From Candidatus Methanoperedens sp. (lineage in GTDB: Archaea > Halobacteriota > Methanosarcinia > Methanosarcinales > Methanoperedenaceae): 64,000 nucleotides of DNA. The position numbers and the translations under genes are program-made. Shown in pieces: positions 17,885-26,919 of the stretch; within the stretch, counting starts at the first letter, position 1; each line of letters starts with the position of its first letter. The DNA lies in assembly GCA_012026795.1 (NCBI GenBank), contig VEPM01000012.1, positions 58,903-122,902 of the forward strand. The letters run 5' to 3'. The notes beneath the pieces were generated by a model that ran no database searches, was not told where the DNA came from, and worked only from the letters and a program-made list of their open reading frames with translations.

Positions 17885-19064
17885 TTTCTACCTCAAATCT
17901 GTTAAATAATTTTATATACTTTTTTAAATCAACTGTATCTAATATTATTACAAGCGCCGGGACTATTGTTATGGCTGCGACCATGCTCGCAGCAACACCA
18001 TAACTCATAATCGTTCCCATATCGCCAAGGAAAGTGAGTTTCCCGAGAGACATCGCCTGGAAACCTATCAGCGCGGCAAGCGTTGTGGTTAACATTGGGA
18101 TTATTACATTGTTAAGAGTGACAGCCATTGCATGCTTCGGACCAAGTTCAAGGTCAGGGTGTCGTTCTTTTATTTCCGGGATATTTGCCATTTCAAACCT
18201 GTACCTGGTTACAACCTGTATCCCGAAGTCAATTCCAATACCCATGATCATGGATAAGACTCCCGATGTCTGGGAACTCATGCCCATCCTGATAAATCCT
18301 ACATAACCCATTGCCCAGGTCGTTCCGAAAATTATTGTGGTCATCGGGGTGAACCCGTATTTAATGGAACGGAAGAGCACAAGGATGATTATCAGTATTC
18401 CGATAAGAGAATACAGGGACGTCTTTGCCATATCAGGCCCGATATTTTTCTCCATGACAACACTTTCCATTGCCACACCACCGAGAGTCGTTGTGATACC
18501 GGGAGGCTGGGGAACTTCATTAATTATCTTATCAAGCTCGATTTCAAGTGCCTTAAGATCAACATCATCAGTAGTTTGTATCCTCACAAGAGCAGTAGTA
18601 TAATCCTTGCTGATGTAATTGTCAAGCAGACCGTTTTTTCCTGCAAGTTCCTGGACTTCCCTTGCTGACTGCGGGAGTCTCCCCTGGTTGATACTTTTAA
18701 GTACAGTCGCCGCGCTTGTTACTTCAATAACATTTTCAGTATGGATAGCAAGCTCTGACAGCTGGTTCAAATAGAGCAATACCCGCTGGTCACGGACATC
18801 ACGCACTTCATCAGAGCCGATATTAGAAGGATCCACCTCTACCGCAAACAACGCAAAATTTGTGCTTCCGAATTCATTTTCAATGCTGTTCAATGTAGTT
18901 ATTGAATCCACATCTTTTGGGAGCATTGATTTCATATCGGATTTTTTTGTTTCGATCGTGCCGATCATCTGTATAGCGTATGCTGTTACCAGAAGCATGA
19001 TCACAAGCACAGTGAAGGGATTCTGTGTAATGAACTCTGAGTATTTTTCCAGGGGTTTGATCAT
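17877..19064 (-). CDS. Half-size RND/MMPL exporter subunit, second half
   Basis: A 395-residue protein with one N-terminal helix (about 16-34), a large extracytoplasmic loop (35-200) and five clustered membrane helices. It corresponds to one of the two repeats of archaeal HAE3-type RND exporters, normally one chain of about 750 residues. It has its own ribosome-binding site (GGGTGAGG) and ATG, 7 bp after the stop of the first half, so it is a separate gene and not a frameshift product. It should pair with the neighbour to form a full exporter of hydrophobic substrates or lipids. Confidence 0.82.
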   Translation of the reverse strand: MIKPLEKYSEFITQNPFTVLVIMLLVTAYAIQMIGTIETKKSDMKSMLPKDVDSITTLNSIENEFGSTNFALFAVEVDPSNIGSDEVRDVRDQRVLLYLNQLSELAIHTENVIEVTSAATVLKSINQGRLPQSAREVQELAGKNGLLDNYISKDYTTALVRIQTTDDVDLKALEIELDKIINEVPQPPGITTTLGGVAMESVVMEKNIGPDMAKTSLYSLIGILIIILVLFRSIKYGFTPMTTIIFGTTWAMGYVGFIRMGMSSQTSGVLSMIMGIGIDFGIQVVTRYRFEMANIPEIKERHPDLELGPKHAMAVTLNNVIIPMLTTTLAALIGFQAMSLGKLTFLGDMGTIMSYGVAASMVAAITIVPALVIILDTVDLKKYIKLFNRFEVENE

Positions 19065-19071
19065 ATTATAT

Positions 19072-20253
19072 TTACCTCACCCTCTGTGCATGCATTTCTT
19101 TCTTCATGGCGAGTTTCTCAAGTTTCCTGTGTGTACTCCAATATTCATAATCCTCTTCCAGGAGAATGAAAACAGGATTTACAAAAAGAGCGGCAAGAAG
19201 ACAATATGCTATACCCAGGGCAAGTGTCTGGCCAAGATGCTGGATCATGGGAACGCTTGCAAATGAAAGAACACCAAAACCTACAATCGTAGTCAAACCC
19301 GAACCTATAACAGCAGTACCGATTGCATAAACTGTGGTCTTCATGGAATCAAGCTGGCTCACATTTTTAGCTCTTTCTTCTTTATACCTGCTCAGTACGA
19401 ATACGCCATATTCTACTCCAAGCCCCAGGATCATGGAGGATAGACCCACAGTTGCAACGGAAAGCGGGATTCCGAGCCAGCCGAGTGTTCCCATCGTCCA
19501 TATCAATCCAAAGGAGAGCGGAGCAAATACCAGCAATCCATGAGTAAATGAGCGCTGCATTACAAAAAGCAAAAGCAGGATTATGATAGCCGAAACAGCG
19601 AGTGTTAAAACAGCATCCCTTTCTAAAAGATCAAAAATTGTCATGCGGATTATGGGCGCCCCGGTTATTCCAAATTTCACACCAGTGGGTTTTGGAGTAT
19701 TTTTGATATGCTCCTGGATAAGATTATCAAAAATCTGTATCTGTTCTTCTCCTGTGCCTATATCGGCGCCCACGAACATGAGTGCCATCTTATAGTTCTT
19801 ACTGAAGAATCCATCAGCCATTTGATTGCTGCGAAGGGTTTTTGTTATATTTTCAGGTGTTACTCCATTTTGCCCCCTGAAAAAACTTGCAGGCGAACTG
19901 ACGCTTGTGACGCTTGCCTCGCCTCTTAAATCTTCATCCAGCAGCATCATGGCCTGTATTACCCTTGGGTCGCGTATATCCCTTACCGAATTTTTAGAAT
20001 CTACTGTATCATCGATTTCCACTGCAATGACAACAGCGTCCTGCCCCCCGAATTTATCAGTAATGCGGTCATTGAGTTTAAAGATCGGAAGTTCTTTTGG
20101 CATTTCTTTCCTGAAGTCCGAATTTATGGTCAGGTCCTTAAGGCCTATACCCAGGAATATTGTCATAAGAATCACTGCTATAGCCAGTATTTTTGTGTGC
20201 TTTTTTTGTATTTGAGCAAGTCCTGTTAAATTGGTTTGAAGGAAATCAGCCAT
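19072..20253 (-). CDS. Half-size RND/MMPL exporter subunit, first half
   Basis: A 393-residue protein with the same plan as the downstream gene: N-terminal helix (about 23-42), large external domain, then five helices, including the SSMILGLGVEYGVFVLSRYKE stretch typical of RND transporters. It is first in a three-gene operon with the other half and a COG1361 protein, and starts after a good AGGAGAC. The operon diverges from a TrmB-type regulator across a palindromic site. Substrate unknown. Confidence 0.82.
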   Translation of the reverse strand: MADFLQTNLTGLAQIQKKHTKILAIAVILMTIFLGIGLKDLTINSDFRKEMPKELPIFKLNDRITDKFGGQDAVVIAVEIDDTVDSKNSVRDIRDPRVIQAMMLLDEDLRGEASVTSVSSPASFFRGQNGVTPENITKTLRSNQMADGFFSKNYKMALMFVGADIGTGEEQIQIFDNLIQEHIKNTPKPTGVKFGITGAPIIRMTIFDLLERDAVLTLAVSAIIILLLLFVMQRSFTHGLLVFAPLSFGLIWTMGTLGWLGIPLSVATVGLSSMILGLGVEYGVFVLSRYKEERAKNVSQLDSMKTTVYAIGTAVIGSGLTTIVGFGVLSFASVPMIQHLGQTLALGIAYCLLAALFVNPVFILLEEDYEYWSTHRKLEKLAMKKEMHAQRVR

Positions 20254-20308
20254 TAGGTCTCCTGGATTTCACGCTTATTTGTAAATACAAGTATTTAAAA
20301 TGTTGTGT

Positions 20309-20334
20309 TTTAAACAACTTTGCAGTTGTTTAAA
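20309..20334. promoter_or_regulatory. Perfect 11-bp palindromic operator candidate
   Basis: TTTAAACAACT and AGTTGTTTAAA flank a TTGC spacer in the 120-bp region between the divergent RND operon and the TrmB gene. An AT-rich TATA-like stretch (about 20341-20349) lies some 29 bp before the TrmB GTG, which would give a nearly leaderless message. The palindrome overlaps both core promoter regions and is the obvious site for TrmB autoregulation and control of the exporter. Confidence 0.65.
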
Positions 20335-20373
20335 TCAAAAAATTTAAATATCAACAGGTAAAAATAATCCCCT

Positions 20374-21216
20374 GTGATTGAGAAACTAAAAAAACTCGGA
20401 CTTACAGGCTACGAATCCCAGGCTTATATTGCTCTTCTAAAACTCGGGGATGCTGAGGCTGATGAGATTGCGCTCAATGCAAAAATACCAATGGGACGCA
20501 TCTATAGTGTACTTTCAAGCCTCGAAGAAGTTCATCTTGTAAGGGCACAGGATACAAGACCGCGCAGATACGCATGTGTTGACCCTGCAGCTGCGCTGAC
20601 ACATCTTTGCTCTACAAAACAGGAGGAATTAAAGCAGGCTTCAGAGGAAATCGAAGCTCTTGCGGTTGACCTTAAAAATAAACTCTCAGGGGTTGTTGCC
20701 AGGAAGACAGAAAAAACATTCTGGACAGTAGCCATTGGAAATGAATCTAATGAGCTTGTCCGGGAGATCATATCGGGCTCCAGGAAAGAATTGTTGTTCT
20801 TTATGGCTTCGAAAATGACTTCAGAGAGAATTAAAAATGTGCTTTTGAAAGAAGATTATGTTGAAATTATGGGGGCTCTTTATGATTCCATAAAAAAAGG
20901 TGTAGAGGTTAAAGTAATTCTTAATAATAGCGTAGATTTCAACAGGCTTGAAGATTTACCGATCATCAAGGAACTGATGAGGCATATTGGAAAGGAATTC
21001 AATTGCCGCCTCGCTATGATTCCAGCTACGCCTTTTGATATTATCGATGGGGAAAATGTATTGCTCCAGATGCTGAATCCCCTGAATCCCGATGAACTTT
21101 TCGCTGTGGTGAATATAAGAGATGCAAACTTTGCCAAAGATCTGAGGGATAAATTCTTTACTATATGGGATAAGGCAGAAGTGTATTTAGGAAAGAATAC
21201 CAACACAAAAAGATAG
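20374..21216 (+). CDS. TrmB-family transcriptional regulator
   Basis: A 280-residue regulator with an N-terminal winged helix (LGLTGYESQAYIALLKLG, then DEIALNAKIPMGRIYSVLSSL), a coiled linker (90-115) and a C-terminal phospholipase-D-like effector domain of the TrmB type. Start is GTG at 20374, with no clear Shine-Dalgarno but a TATA-like box at leaderless spacing. Divergent position and the intervening palindrome suggest it regulates the RND operon in response to an unknown ligand. Confidence 0.85.
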   Translation: MIEKLKKLGLTGYESQAYIALLKLGDAEADEIALNAKIPMGRIYSVLSSLEEVHLVRAQDTRPRRYACVDPAAALTHLCSTKQEELKQASEEIEALAVDLKNKLSGVVARKTEKTFWTVAIGNESNELVREIISGSRKELLFFMASKMTSERIKNVLLKEDYVEIMGALYDSIKKGVEVKVILNNSVDFNRLEDLPIIKELMRHIGKEFNCRLAMIPATPFDIIDGENVLLQMLNPLNPDELFAVVNIRDANFAKDLRDKFFTIWDKAEVYLGKNTNTKR

Positions 21217-21266
21217 TGAAAAAAAAATCGGAACTTATATATACAACAATGATGTTGCAGGAGTTG

Positions 21267-21322
21267 CGATGGGCAGGTCATTTTTTATATACACTAACCC
21301 CCACTCCCCAACCTGTCCATCG
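21267..21322 (+). ncRNA. Candidate small RNA / 55-nt hairpin element, copy A
   Basis: CGATGGGCAGGT and ACCTGTCCATCG form a 12-bp stem (one G-U pair) enclosing an AT-rich stretch and CTAACCCCCACTCCCCA. A second copy lies at 24575-24628 with the same stem and an identical 28-nt 3' segment. Both have a TATA-like box (here 21236-21243) about 26-28 bp before the stem, the spacing expected if transcription starts at the stem. The C-rich loop could pair with G-rich ribosome-binding sites. The rest of the gap (21217-21537) has no gene; 21430-21444 is matched by an inverted copy at 24514-24528. Confidence 0.55.
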
Positions 21323-21537
21323 TAACTGGTTTTGGATAGTCATTCAGTGTTAAATAACCCGATAGGAATTCAAAGATTAATCGAACGCCCACCGCGATTC
21401 ACTATACAAAACAATTCTTTGAGCGGGTGCTGTCAAGTTGTCGGAGGGTTTGATATTTTCAATTGGTTGTCAAAAGTCGGTTGCTGATTTAATGCTGATA
21501 TCTTTATCTACTTTCAAAGTATAAAAGTATTTTAAAA

Positions 21538-21789
21538 ATGGGATTTGAAACCTTATTACCAAAAATATTAGAAGGGGCAAGCCTTTTAGATTTTATACTT
21601 TTTTCTATTGTTGGATATTTCGTGGTAAAGGAAGTAAATATATTTAATGATATTAAAAACAAAGTGCATAAATATGAGCGTGACATTATTGTTCTTAAAA
21701 AAGATGTTGGTGGACTAAAAAAGCAGTTGGAGAAACTTGATGATGAACACCGAGAATTACATCCCAGAAAAGGAGGCAAACATTATTAA
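21538..21789 (+). CDS. Small membrane/coiled-coil protein, unknown
   Basis: An 83-residue protein with a hydrophobic segment at about 16-33 (LLDFILFSIVGYFVVKEV) followed by a heptad-like Lys/Glu-rich coiled coil (36-75). No family recognised. It overlaps the next membrane protein gene by about 50 bp in another frame, which suggests a coupled pair. Strong AT bias compared with the housekeeping genes points to the accessory region. Confidence 0.6.
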   Translation: MGFETLLPKILEGASLLDFILFSIVGYFVVKEVNIFNDIKNKVHKYERDIIVLKKDVGGLKKQLEKLDDEHRELHPRKGGKHY

Positions 21790-22126
21790 ATTACCTTCAG
21801 TAATTTCTGTTTTGAAAAACCTTCGTTACTTACTGGGTACATTGAACATGGTACTTGGTGTTATTGTGATTATAACAGAGAGTAAAAAAATTGATCCTAA
21901 CACAGATACTATGTTTTTTTCAATAGTTTTGTTTGTAAGTGGATGGGTCTTAGCGTTTACTTCACAAAATAATATATTCCAGCCTTATAAAGAGTTAAGA
22001 AATTCAAAAGTATCATACCCTGAGGTGATCCCACATATCATTTTAACGGCATTCTGGTTGTTCGGTTTGTTTATGGGATTATATATTTTATTTATTTTGA
22101 TACTGGTAGTTTTAAATTTTAAATAA
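21740..22126 (+). CDS. Four-helix membrane protein, unknown
   Basis: About 128 residues, with hydrophobic segments near 32-48, 60-76, 98-113 and 113-127. No catalytic motif is seen. The start is one of two adjacent ATGs (21740 or 21743) inside the end of the preceding gene. It presumably works with the preceding coiled-coil membrane protein. Confidence 0.55.
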   Translation: MMNTENYIPEKEANIIKLPSVISVLKNLRYLLGTLNMVLGVIVIITESKKIDPNTDTMFFSIVLFVSGWVLAFTSQNNIFQPYKELRNSKVSYPEVIPHIILTAFWLFGLFMGLYILFILILVVLNFK

Positions 22127-22167
22127 TTTACTGAGCACCGTTATTTTTGTAGTGCTCTGATTCTGAA

Positions 22168-22622
22168 TTAACGTAAGACACTTATCTTCTCCTTCAACCT
22201 TAATACCGCAAGATTCCGCAGGTGTTTACCTTTTAATGTCTGATGCGGTCTGATATAATTATAGAATATCTGATACCCTGGAAGAATTGGGGTATGCTAC
22301 CTTTAACCTCCCTCATAACTTTTTCTTTATCTTTAACTTCTCCATTCGCTCTCTCCATTGTATTGTTATTTGTATCCCCATCAAGCTTTATGGAGTTGAT
22401 ATGTTTGGATTGTGGAAGTTTACGAGTGTAAAATTCATGATTAAAAGCATCGTGATACGATGGTAATCCATCGGTTATAAGCACGTTAGGTCGTCTTCCT
22501 GTAACCTTCTTACCTTCATGGAATAGGTTTTGTGCATCGTGTTTAAACTTCGTGTTTGTGACTTCGTGAGATATCCAATAAATAGATGGATAGGAATGAT
22601 CGGAAAAGTGTTGAGCATGAGA
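22168..22622 (-). mobile_element. Decayed DDE transposase remnant (IS6/IS240-like)
   Basis: On the minus strand one frame reads VLITDGLPSYHDAF, then INSIKLDGDTNNNTMERANG and DKEKVMREVK, the second Asp and Glu region of an IS6/IS240-type DDE transposase. After about 22290 the similarity moves to another frame, reading FYNYIRPHQTLKGKHLRNL, the conserved C terminus, and stops at 22168. The N terminus with the first catalytic Asp is missing and no terminal inverted repeats were found. It is a frameshifted, truncated fossil insertion. The rest of the 22127-22852 gap shows no gene. Confidence 0.8.
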
Positions 22623-22852
22623 TTAAAACATGAAAGCTTTTCCAGTGGAAGCATACCATGCCGATTACTATATATATATGAAGCAATAATAAATCAATGT
22701 AGATACATATATATAGGATATGTATCTTAAGGAGATAGCCTAGCAAAACGTGTATGCTGGTATGGATTCAATGATGCAAATTAAACAGAGCGGGTTTAAA
22801 AATGTGGCTATTTCATCAAAGCACCACAACGATTTAAAAGCGAGGGATATAA

Positions 22853-23026
22853 ATGAGTGGTTATGAATTAAACGTAGACCGTAATAGAATTGGCTATTCA
22901 AGAAGAGCATTTTTAGATAAGCTTGACAAAATTATAGATAAGAATCGCACAGATGAATCTAGAGATTTGTGCAAACAAATAGGTTATTTAGACGTAGATG
23001 ACCTATTAAAATATTTTACAATTTGA
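22853..23026 (+). CDS. Small hypothetical protein (57 aa)
   Basis: An ATG-initiated 57-residue frame with a strong GCGAGGGAT ribosome-binding site. The product is charged and helical (RAFLDKLDKIIDKN...DLCKQIGYLDVDDLLKYF) with no recognised family. It ends 15 bp before the ATG of the C39-like gene, so the two may form a cassette. Confidence 0.55.
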   Translation: MSGYELNVDRNRIGYSRRAFLDKLDKIIDKNRTDESRDLCKQIGYLDVDDLLKYFTI

Positions 23027-23041
23027 TTTTTGATTTATTGC

Positions 23042-23587
23042 ATGAAGAAAAAGAAAATCACTAAAATACTCCCATTTATACGAGTTCATGAAGAAATGGG
23101 GAACTCCAAGCAAAGTCAATATTTAAATCGTTATCTGGCGACATTGAAAGCAAAAACTGTAATTGTAGAATATAATTATATTGATAAAGATTATTTTCTA
23201 GATTATTCTTATTTTTATTCACGTTCCTTTGAATCACATGAAAGATTTACAACCCGTTTGCATTTTTTTTCAAAATCCTTTTCAAAACAACGTTTTAGGA
23301 AATTGTTTGAACGAGACGAAGAAATCGAAGATCTATTAAAAAATTCTTATCTTGGTTTTGTGGTTGTCAAGCCAATAAAGCAACGTAATGAGCCTTTCAT
23401 AGGACGCACTCTTCTAAAAACTTATCCAAAATATGATGGTAATGAACAACGCCATTATCTAACAAACTCATATCCAGTCTCTTTATTTGGGTTTCCTTTG
23501 ACCATAGATCCCTCCCTTATCAAACTCAAGACACTATGGTTGCCAAATGCGCCACTACAGCCATTTGGGTATCTCTATATGCTTTAA
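23042..23587 (+). pseudogene. C39-like peptidase-family gene, N-terminal part (frameshifted)
   Basis: This frame starts at ATG 23042 and carries the N-terminal domain of a roughly 430-residue protein. Near 23518-23530 the coding similarity shifts by -1 into the frame of the following entry. There QTQDTMVAKCATTAIW resumes what should be the catalytic Cys region. The last 20 or so residues read in this frame (KLKTLWLPNAPLQPFGYL) are out-of-frame. One missing base near ATCAAACTC would explain it. This may be a real mutation, a sequencing error or, less likely, recoding. Confidence 0.6.
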
Positions 23588-24345
23588 ATGCACTTTTTGA
23601 GACACAAATACAGTCTCCATTTGAAATAACTCGAACTTCTGTTTCGTTTCCTGGATTAGACCGTAATTTTCCATCTAGCGGATTGAATATTTTTCAGATG
23701 AAAGATTATTTCAATTCAATAGGTATGGATGCTGAATTTATAAATGTTGAAAAAACTCCCTCATTGATTCAAAAGCATATTGTTTCTGACGCTGTGAAGG
23801 CATATATTAGTTTAGGATTGCCAATCATTGCATGCATCCAGCTTTGTAAAAATAATAGATTGGAGGAATTACACGCAGTTGTTATTAGTGGTTACCGACA
23901 TGATAACAACGGTAACTTAAAAGAACTTTATATTCACGACGATCAAATAGGTAGCTATCATAAAGTTTTGGCGAGAGATAATAATGGAGACTTCTCTCAT
24001 TGGGTAAATGATTGGGTTAACTTATATGGTTTTGATGATATTTTTGTCGAGAAATTATTAATTCCTATATACCCCAAAATTAGATTAACTTTTAATTCTA
24101 TATACCAGAATTTATTAGATTTCAAAGAAGAATTCCAAGCCGAATTGTTATTAAAAGAAATAAAATCATATAAAAATTATTTATTTACAAAAACTTTTTC
24201 AGATAAATATAAGATTTTAACAAAACCGTTTCCAAGATTTATATGGGTTATTCGGATTGGAGATATAGAATCTCCAGAATATGATATCTTGTATGATGCG
24301 ATATCTCTAAATAATGAACCTTTTCAAGTAATAATATTCGATTAA
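23536..24345 (+). pseudogene. C39-like peptidase-family gene, C-terminal part (frameshifted)
   Basis: The region contains CATTAIW, suggesting a catalytic Cys, and later LHAVVISGYRHDNNG...LYIHDDQIG, suggesting the His and Asp of a papain-like C39 fold. About 269 residues are open in this frame. Alone it lacks a sensible start, since the first ATG lies just before the catalytic Cys. It is the continuation of the preceding frame. The family resemblance is from the spacing of these motifs, and the substrate is unknown. Confidence 0.6.
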
Positions 24346-24574
24346 TCTTTATTAGTTTTTCCTTTGCCGAAATATAAATAGTGTTATTTAATAATTGACC
24401 CACCGATTCACCAACCACCATATCGCCAAAATAATTTTATACTGACCACCGAAGATTCACCAGATCCAGCCAGCAAACGATTTTTGGCAAGGATTTGAAA
24501 AGCTCAGAGCAACCGACAACTTAACAGAACCTTTGAGCGTCAACTTTAAATAGAATAATGTATTATGGATGGTA

Positions 24575-24628
24575 CGATGGGCAGGTAATCTAATTTTATA
24601 CTAACCCCCACTCCCCAACCTGTCCATC
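24575..24628 (+). ncRNA. Candidate small RNA / 55-nt hairpin element, copy B
   Basis: Second copy of the element at 21267. The stem arms CGATGGGCAGGT and ACCTGTCCATC and the segment CTAACCCCCACTCCCCAA are kept. The AT-rich inner stretch differs, as expected for an unpaired region under weak constraint. CTTTAAATAG at 24544-24553 sits about 26 bp upstream, again matching a TATA box for a start at the first stem base. The surrounding 24346-24819 gap has no gene. Confidence 0.55.
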
Positions 24629-24748
24629 ATTTGTTCATAAAATTTTTTTCTTAACCTTAATATCCAGCGACTTTCTGGATTTTTCACAAGATTATATCAC
24701 CGCAAAGAGCATACTATTAACACTTTCAGTAATAATATTTTAACGGCG

Positions 24749-24766
24749 CTGGGGTTGCGACCCCAG
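24749..24766. terminator. GC-rich hairpin downstream of ribC
   Basis: CTGGGGT-TGCG-ACCCCAG is a perfect 7-bp stem in otherwise AT-rich DNA, followed by a second small hairpin in GCCGCCTCTGGCGG. It lies 54 bp beyond the ribC stop on the minus strand. It may mark the 3' end of that transcript, but no clear U-tract follows, so the terminator label is tentative. Confidence 0.4.
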
Positions 24767-24819
24767 GCCCCGTCGTATGCGCCGCCTCTGGCGGAGTTTA
24801 ACATGAATCATCGGTTGAA

Positions 24820-25287
<468 letters not shown>

Positions 25288-25466
25288 TCAGTCGAAATAG
25301 CTTTTAACATATATTAAGTATTAACTTCTTATTAATTCTCATAGATTTTATTAAAATTTTTGTAGATGGCAGACTTTAGGAGCAAGATTCATACTTTAAG
25401 TGCAAAGCTAGGACAACCAAAGCATTTATTAACGAAATTGTACATATGTAATTTGGAGTGATGTAA

Positions 25467-25532
25467 TCTCAATTTGAATATTTCGGGTAGTCATAAATGT
25501 GAATCATCAAATTGAGAATCTTTCCGAAAATA
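25467..25532. other. Inverted repeat with possible pseudoknot, upstream of a 28-aa protein gene
   Basis: TCTCAATTTGA (25467-25477) and TCAAATTGAGA (25507-25517) are perfect 11-bp inverted arms. The loop contains TTTCGG (25481-25486), complementary to CCGAAA just after the second arm (25524-25529), which would allow an H-type pseudoknot in RNA. It lies in the 25282-25666 gap, 135 bp before a small gene. It could equally be a DNA operator; no gene was seen in the gap. Confidence 0.35.
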
Positions 25533-25666
25533 GGAAAAATCTTACTACGGATAGATTTGATTGGGAAAGGTTTAAGATATAATAGGTAAATATAATATTA
25601 ACGTCTTAAATCCAACAACAAAATATATATATAATAATCCCTTTCGAAGATTAATTGGAGGAAATC

Positions 25667-25753
25667 ATGGCAACTGAAAAAATGGCAAAATTGGTTCAAT
25701 TGGGATATATTGGTGGCATATTAATAATAGTTGGCTTTTGGTTAGTCTTTTGA
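25667..25753 (+). CDS. Single-helix membrane miniprotein (28 aa)
   Basis: An ATG 5 nt after a strong GGAGG opens a 28-residue frame: a short charged N terminus, then the hydrophobic helix LGYIGGILIIVGFWLVF. The excellent ribosome-binding site and an ORF that is all membrane helix argue that it is expressed. Followed 48 bp later by a larger membrane protein gene. Function unknown. Confidence 0.5.
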   Translation: MATEKMAKLVQLGYIGGILIIVGFWLVF

Positions 25754-25801
25754 ATTAATTTTTATCCGTTTGATCGACTGCTAAATATTTTATCGATTAC
25801 C

Positions 25802-26422
25802 ATGATGACATTACTTGTTTTTTTAGTGATTCTTTTTGGTTTGTTTGGTGTTATTTCCACACAATTTATGGGACAATATAGAGAAGGATATAATATATGG
25901 ATTAATGATATTGTTTATAATAAGAAAAATGAGAAAAATGAGTTATGCAGTAGAATAGAATCTTTAACAAGGGAGATATGTTGGATTAATGACTTAGCAA
26001 TGGGCGTTATATTTATGATCATAATTTCTATCGTAATAATCTTTATAACTTATATTGCAACTTGGTCATTAATTATAGACGAAAGAGAGAAATTTATTTC
26101 TTATTCATGCATTTTCCTCACATTTATGATATTTATTGCGGTTCCAATAATTTTACAATTTATTTTAAAAGTAAATGTTATAAATCCATCAAAATCAAGT
26201 GGCATAGATAGAAAATTATTTGAGGTATGGAAAAAGCATAAATGTTTCGAAATTAAAGAAAAAGAATATATTTTAAAATTTGAACCTCATAGATTATATG
26301 AGTTACTTTTTGAATATTATAAAATAAATGAAGAAAAAGGAATAAAAGTTAATATTCCTCAAGAGTTAATAAACGGATTAAAAGAGAAATATGAAAGGAA
26401 ATCGGTTTTTGGTCTTCCGTAG
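25802..26422 (+). CDS. Three-helix membrane protein, unknown
   Basis: A 206-residue protein with hydrophobic segments at about 3-22, 66-92 and 100-122, and a charged cytosolic C-terminal half (KKHKCFEIKEKEYILKFEPHRLYELLFEYY). No family recognised. The AT-rich codon use is typical of this accessory stretch. It may be paired with the miniprotein just upstream. Confidence 0.6.
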   Translation: MMTLLVFLVILFGLFGVISTQFMGQYREGYNIWINDIVYNKKNEKNELCSRIESLTREICWINDLAMGVIFMIIISIVIIFITYIATWSLIIDEREKFISYSCIFLTFMIFIAVPIILQFILKVNVINPSKSSGIDRKLFEVWKKHKCFEIKEKEYILKFEPHRLYELLFEYYKINEEKGIKVNIPQELINGLKEKYERKSVFGLP

Positions 26423-26589
26423 GCATCTTCAAGTGTTTGATGCTACAAAGAAAGATTTTATAATCAAATTGTGTTGAATGGTTTTTCTTGATTTTAAAAT
26501 AGAAGCGTATTTAAAATATGCAAAGACTTATTTGTAAATTAGTGGTAGAAATCACACCACTAGCATATATCATCTACTAATCACGCGAA

Positions 26590-26885
26590 AAAGATATTTC
26601 TGGATTTTTGCGCCCCTCCCCGGTGGCTCTCCGAAGGTGCAGGCTAAGCCCGCATCCTCTGCGGAGGACGAGCCGCTTAAGAGTGAGTGGGTTGGGCGAT
26701 ACTGCGAACTGCGCAGAGTCGCGTTTAAATGTTTCCTACGGTTGAAGCTGTCATGCAGTACGGGCGCAGTAATTAGATCTTCTATTCCGTTTCACGCAAA
26801 AGAATATCCATGGTTACCTCCCTGTCATGGAAAACTCTATCATGCTGTTTCGAGACGTTTCCAGGATGTACGGGGTTATGATTAA
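26590..26885. other. Unexplained GC-rich stretch in the 26423-26919 gap
   Basis: The composition rises abruptly from about 26608 (GCGCCCCTCCCCGGTGGCTC) and falls again near 26830, in contrast to the AT-rich flanks. A plus-strand frame from GTG 26637 to 26885 (82 codons, rich in Arg, Cys and Pro) shows no recognised family and no ribosome-binding site. Several short GC hairpins occur (for example CATCCTCTGCGGAGGA). It may be a structured RNA or a fragment of a foreign element; I cannot assign it. Confidence 0.35.
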
Positions 26886-26919
26886 TTTTAGTTATGTTTA
26901 GACCTTATAGCGTACCTAA

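Noticed and set aside
19072..20253. Frameshift between the two RND halves
   Set aside because: The second half has its own Shine-Dalgarno (GGGTGAGG) and ATG and a full N-terminal helix, so the split is real gene structure.
21217..24819. Integron-like cassette array
   Set aside because: Short RYYYAAC/GTTRRRY-like words occur, but no integrase gene is present and these degenerate words appear by chance; the hairpin pair is better explained as an RNA or element end.
26637..26885. 82-codon frame in the GC-rich stretch as a gene
   Set aside because: No ribosome-binding site, no recognisable family and odd composition; listed as unexplained sequence.
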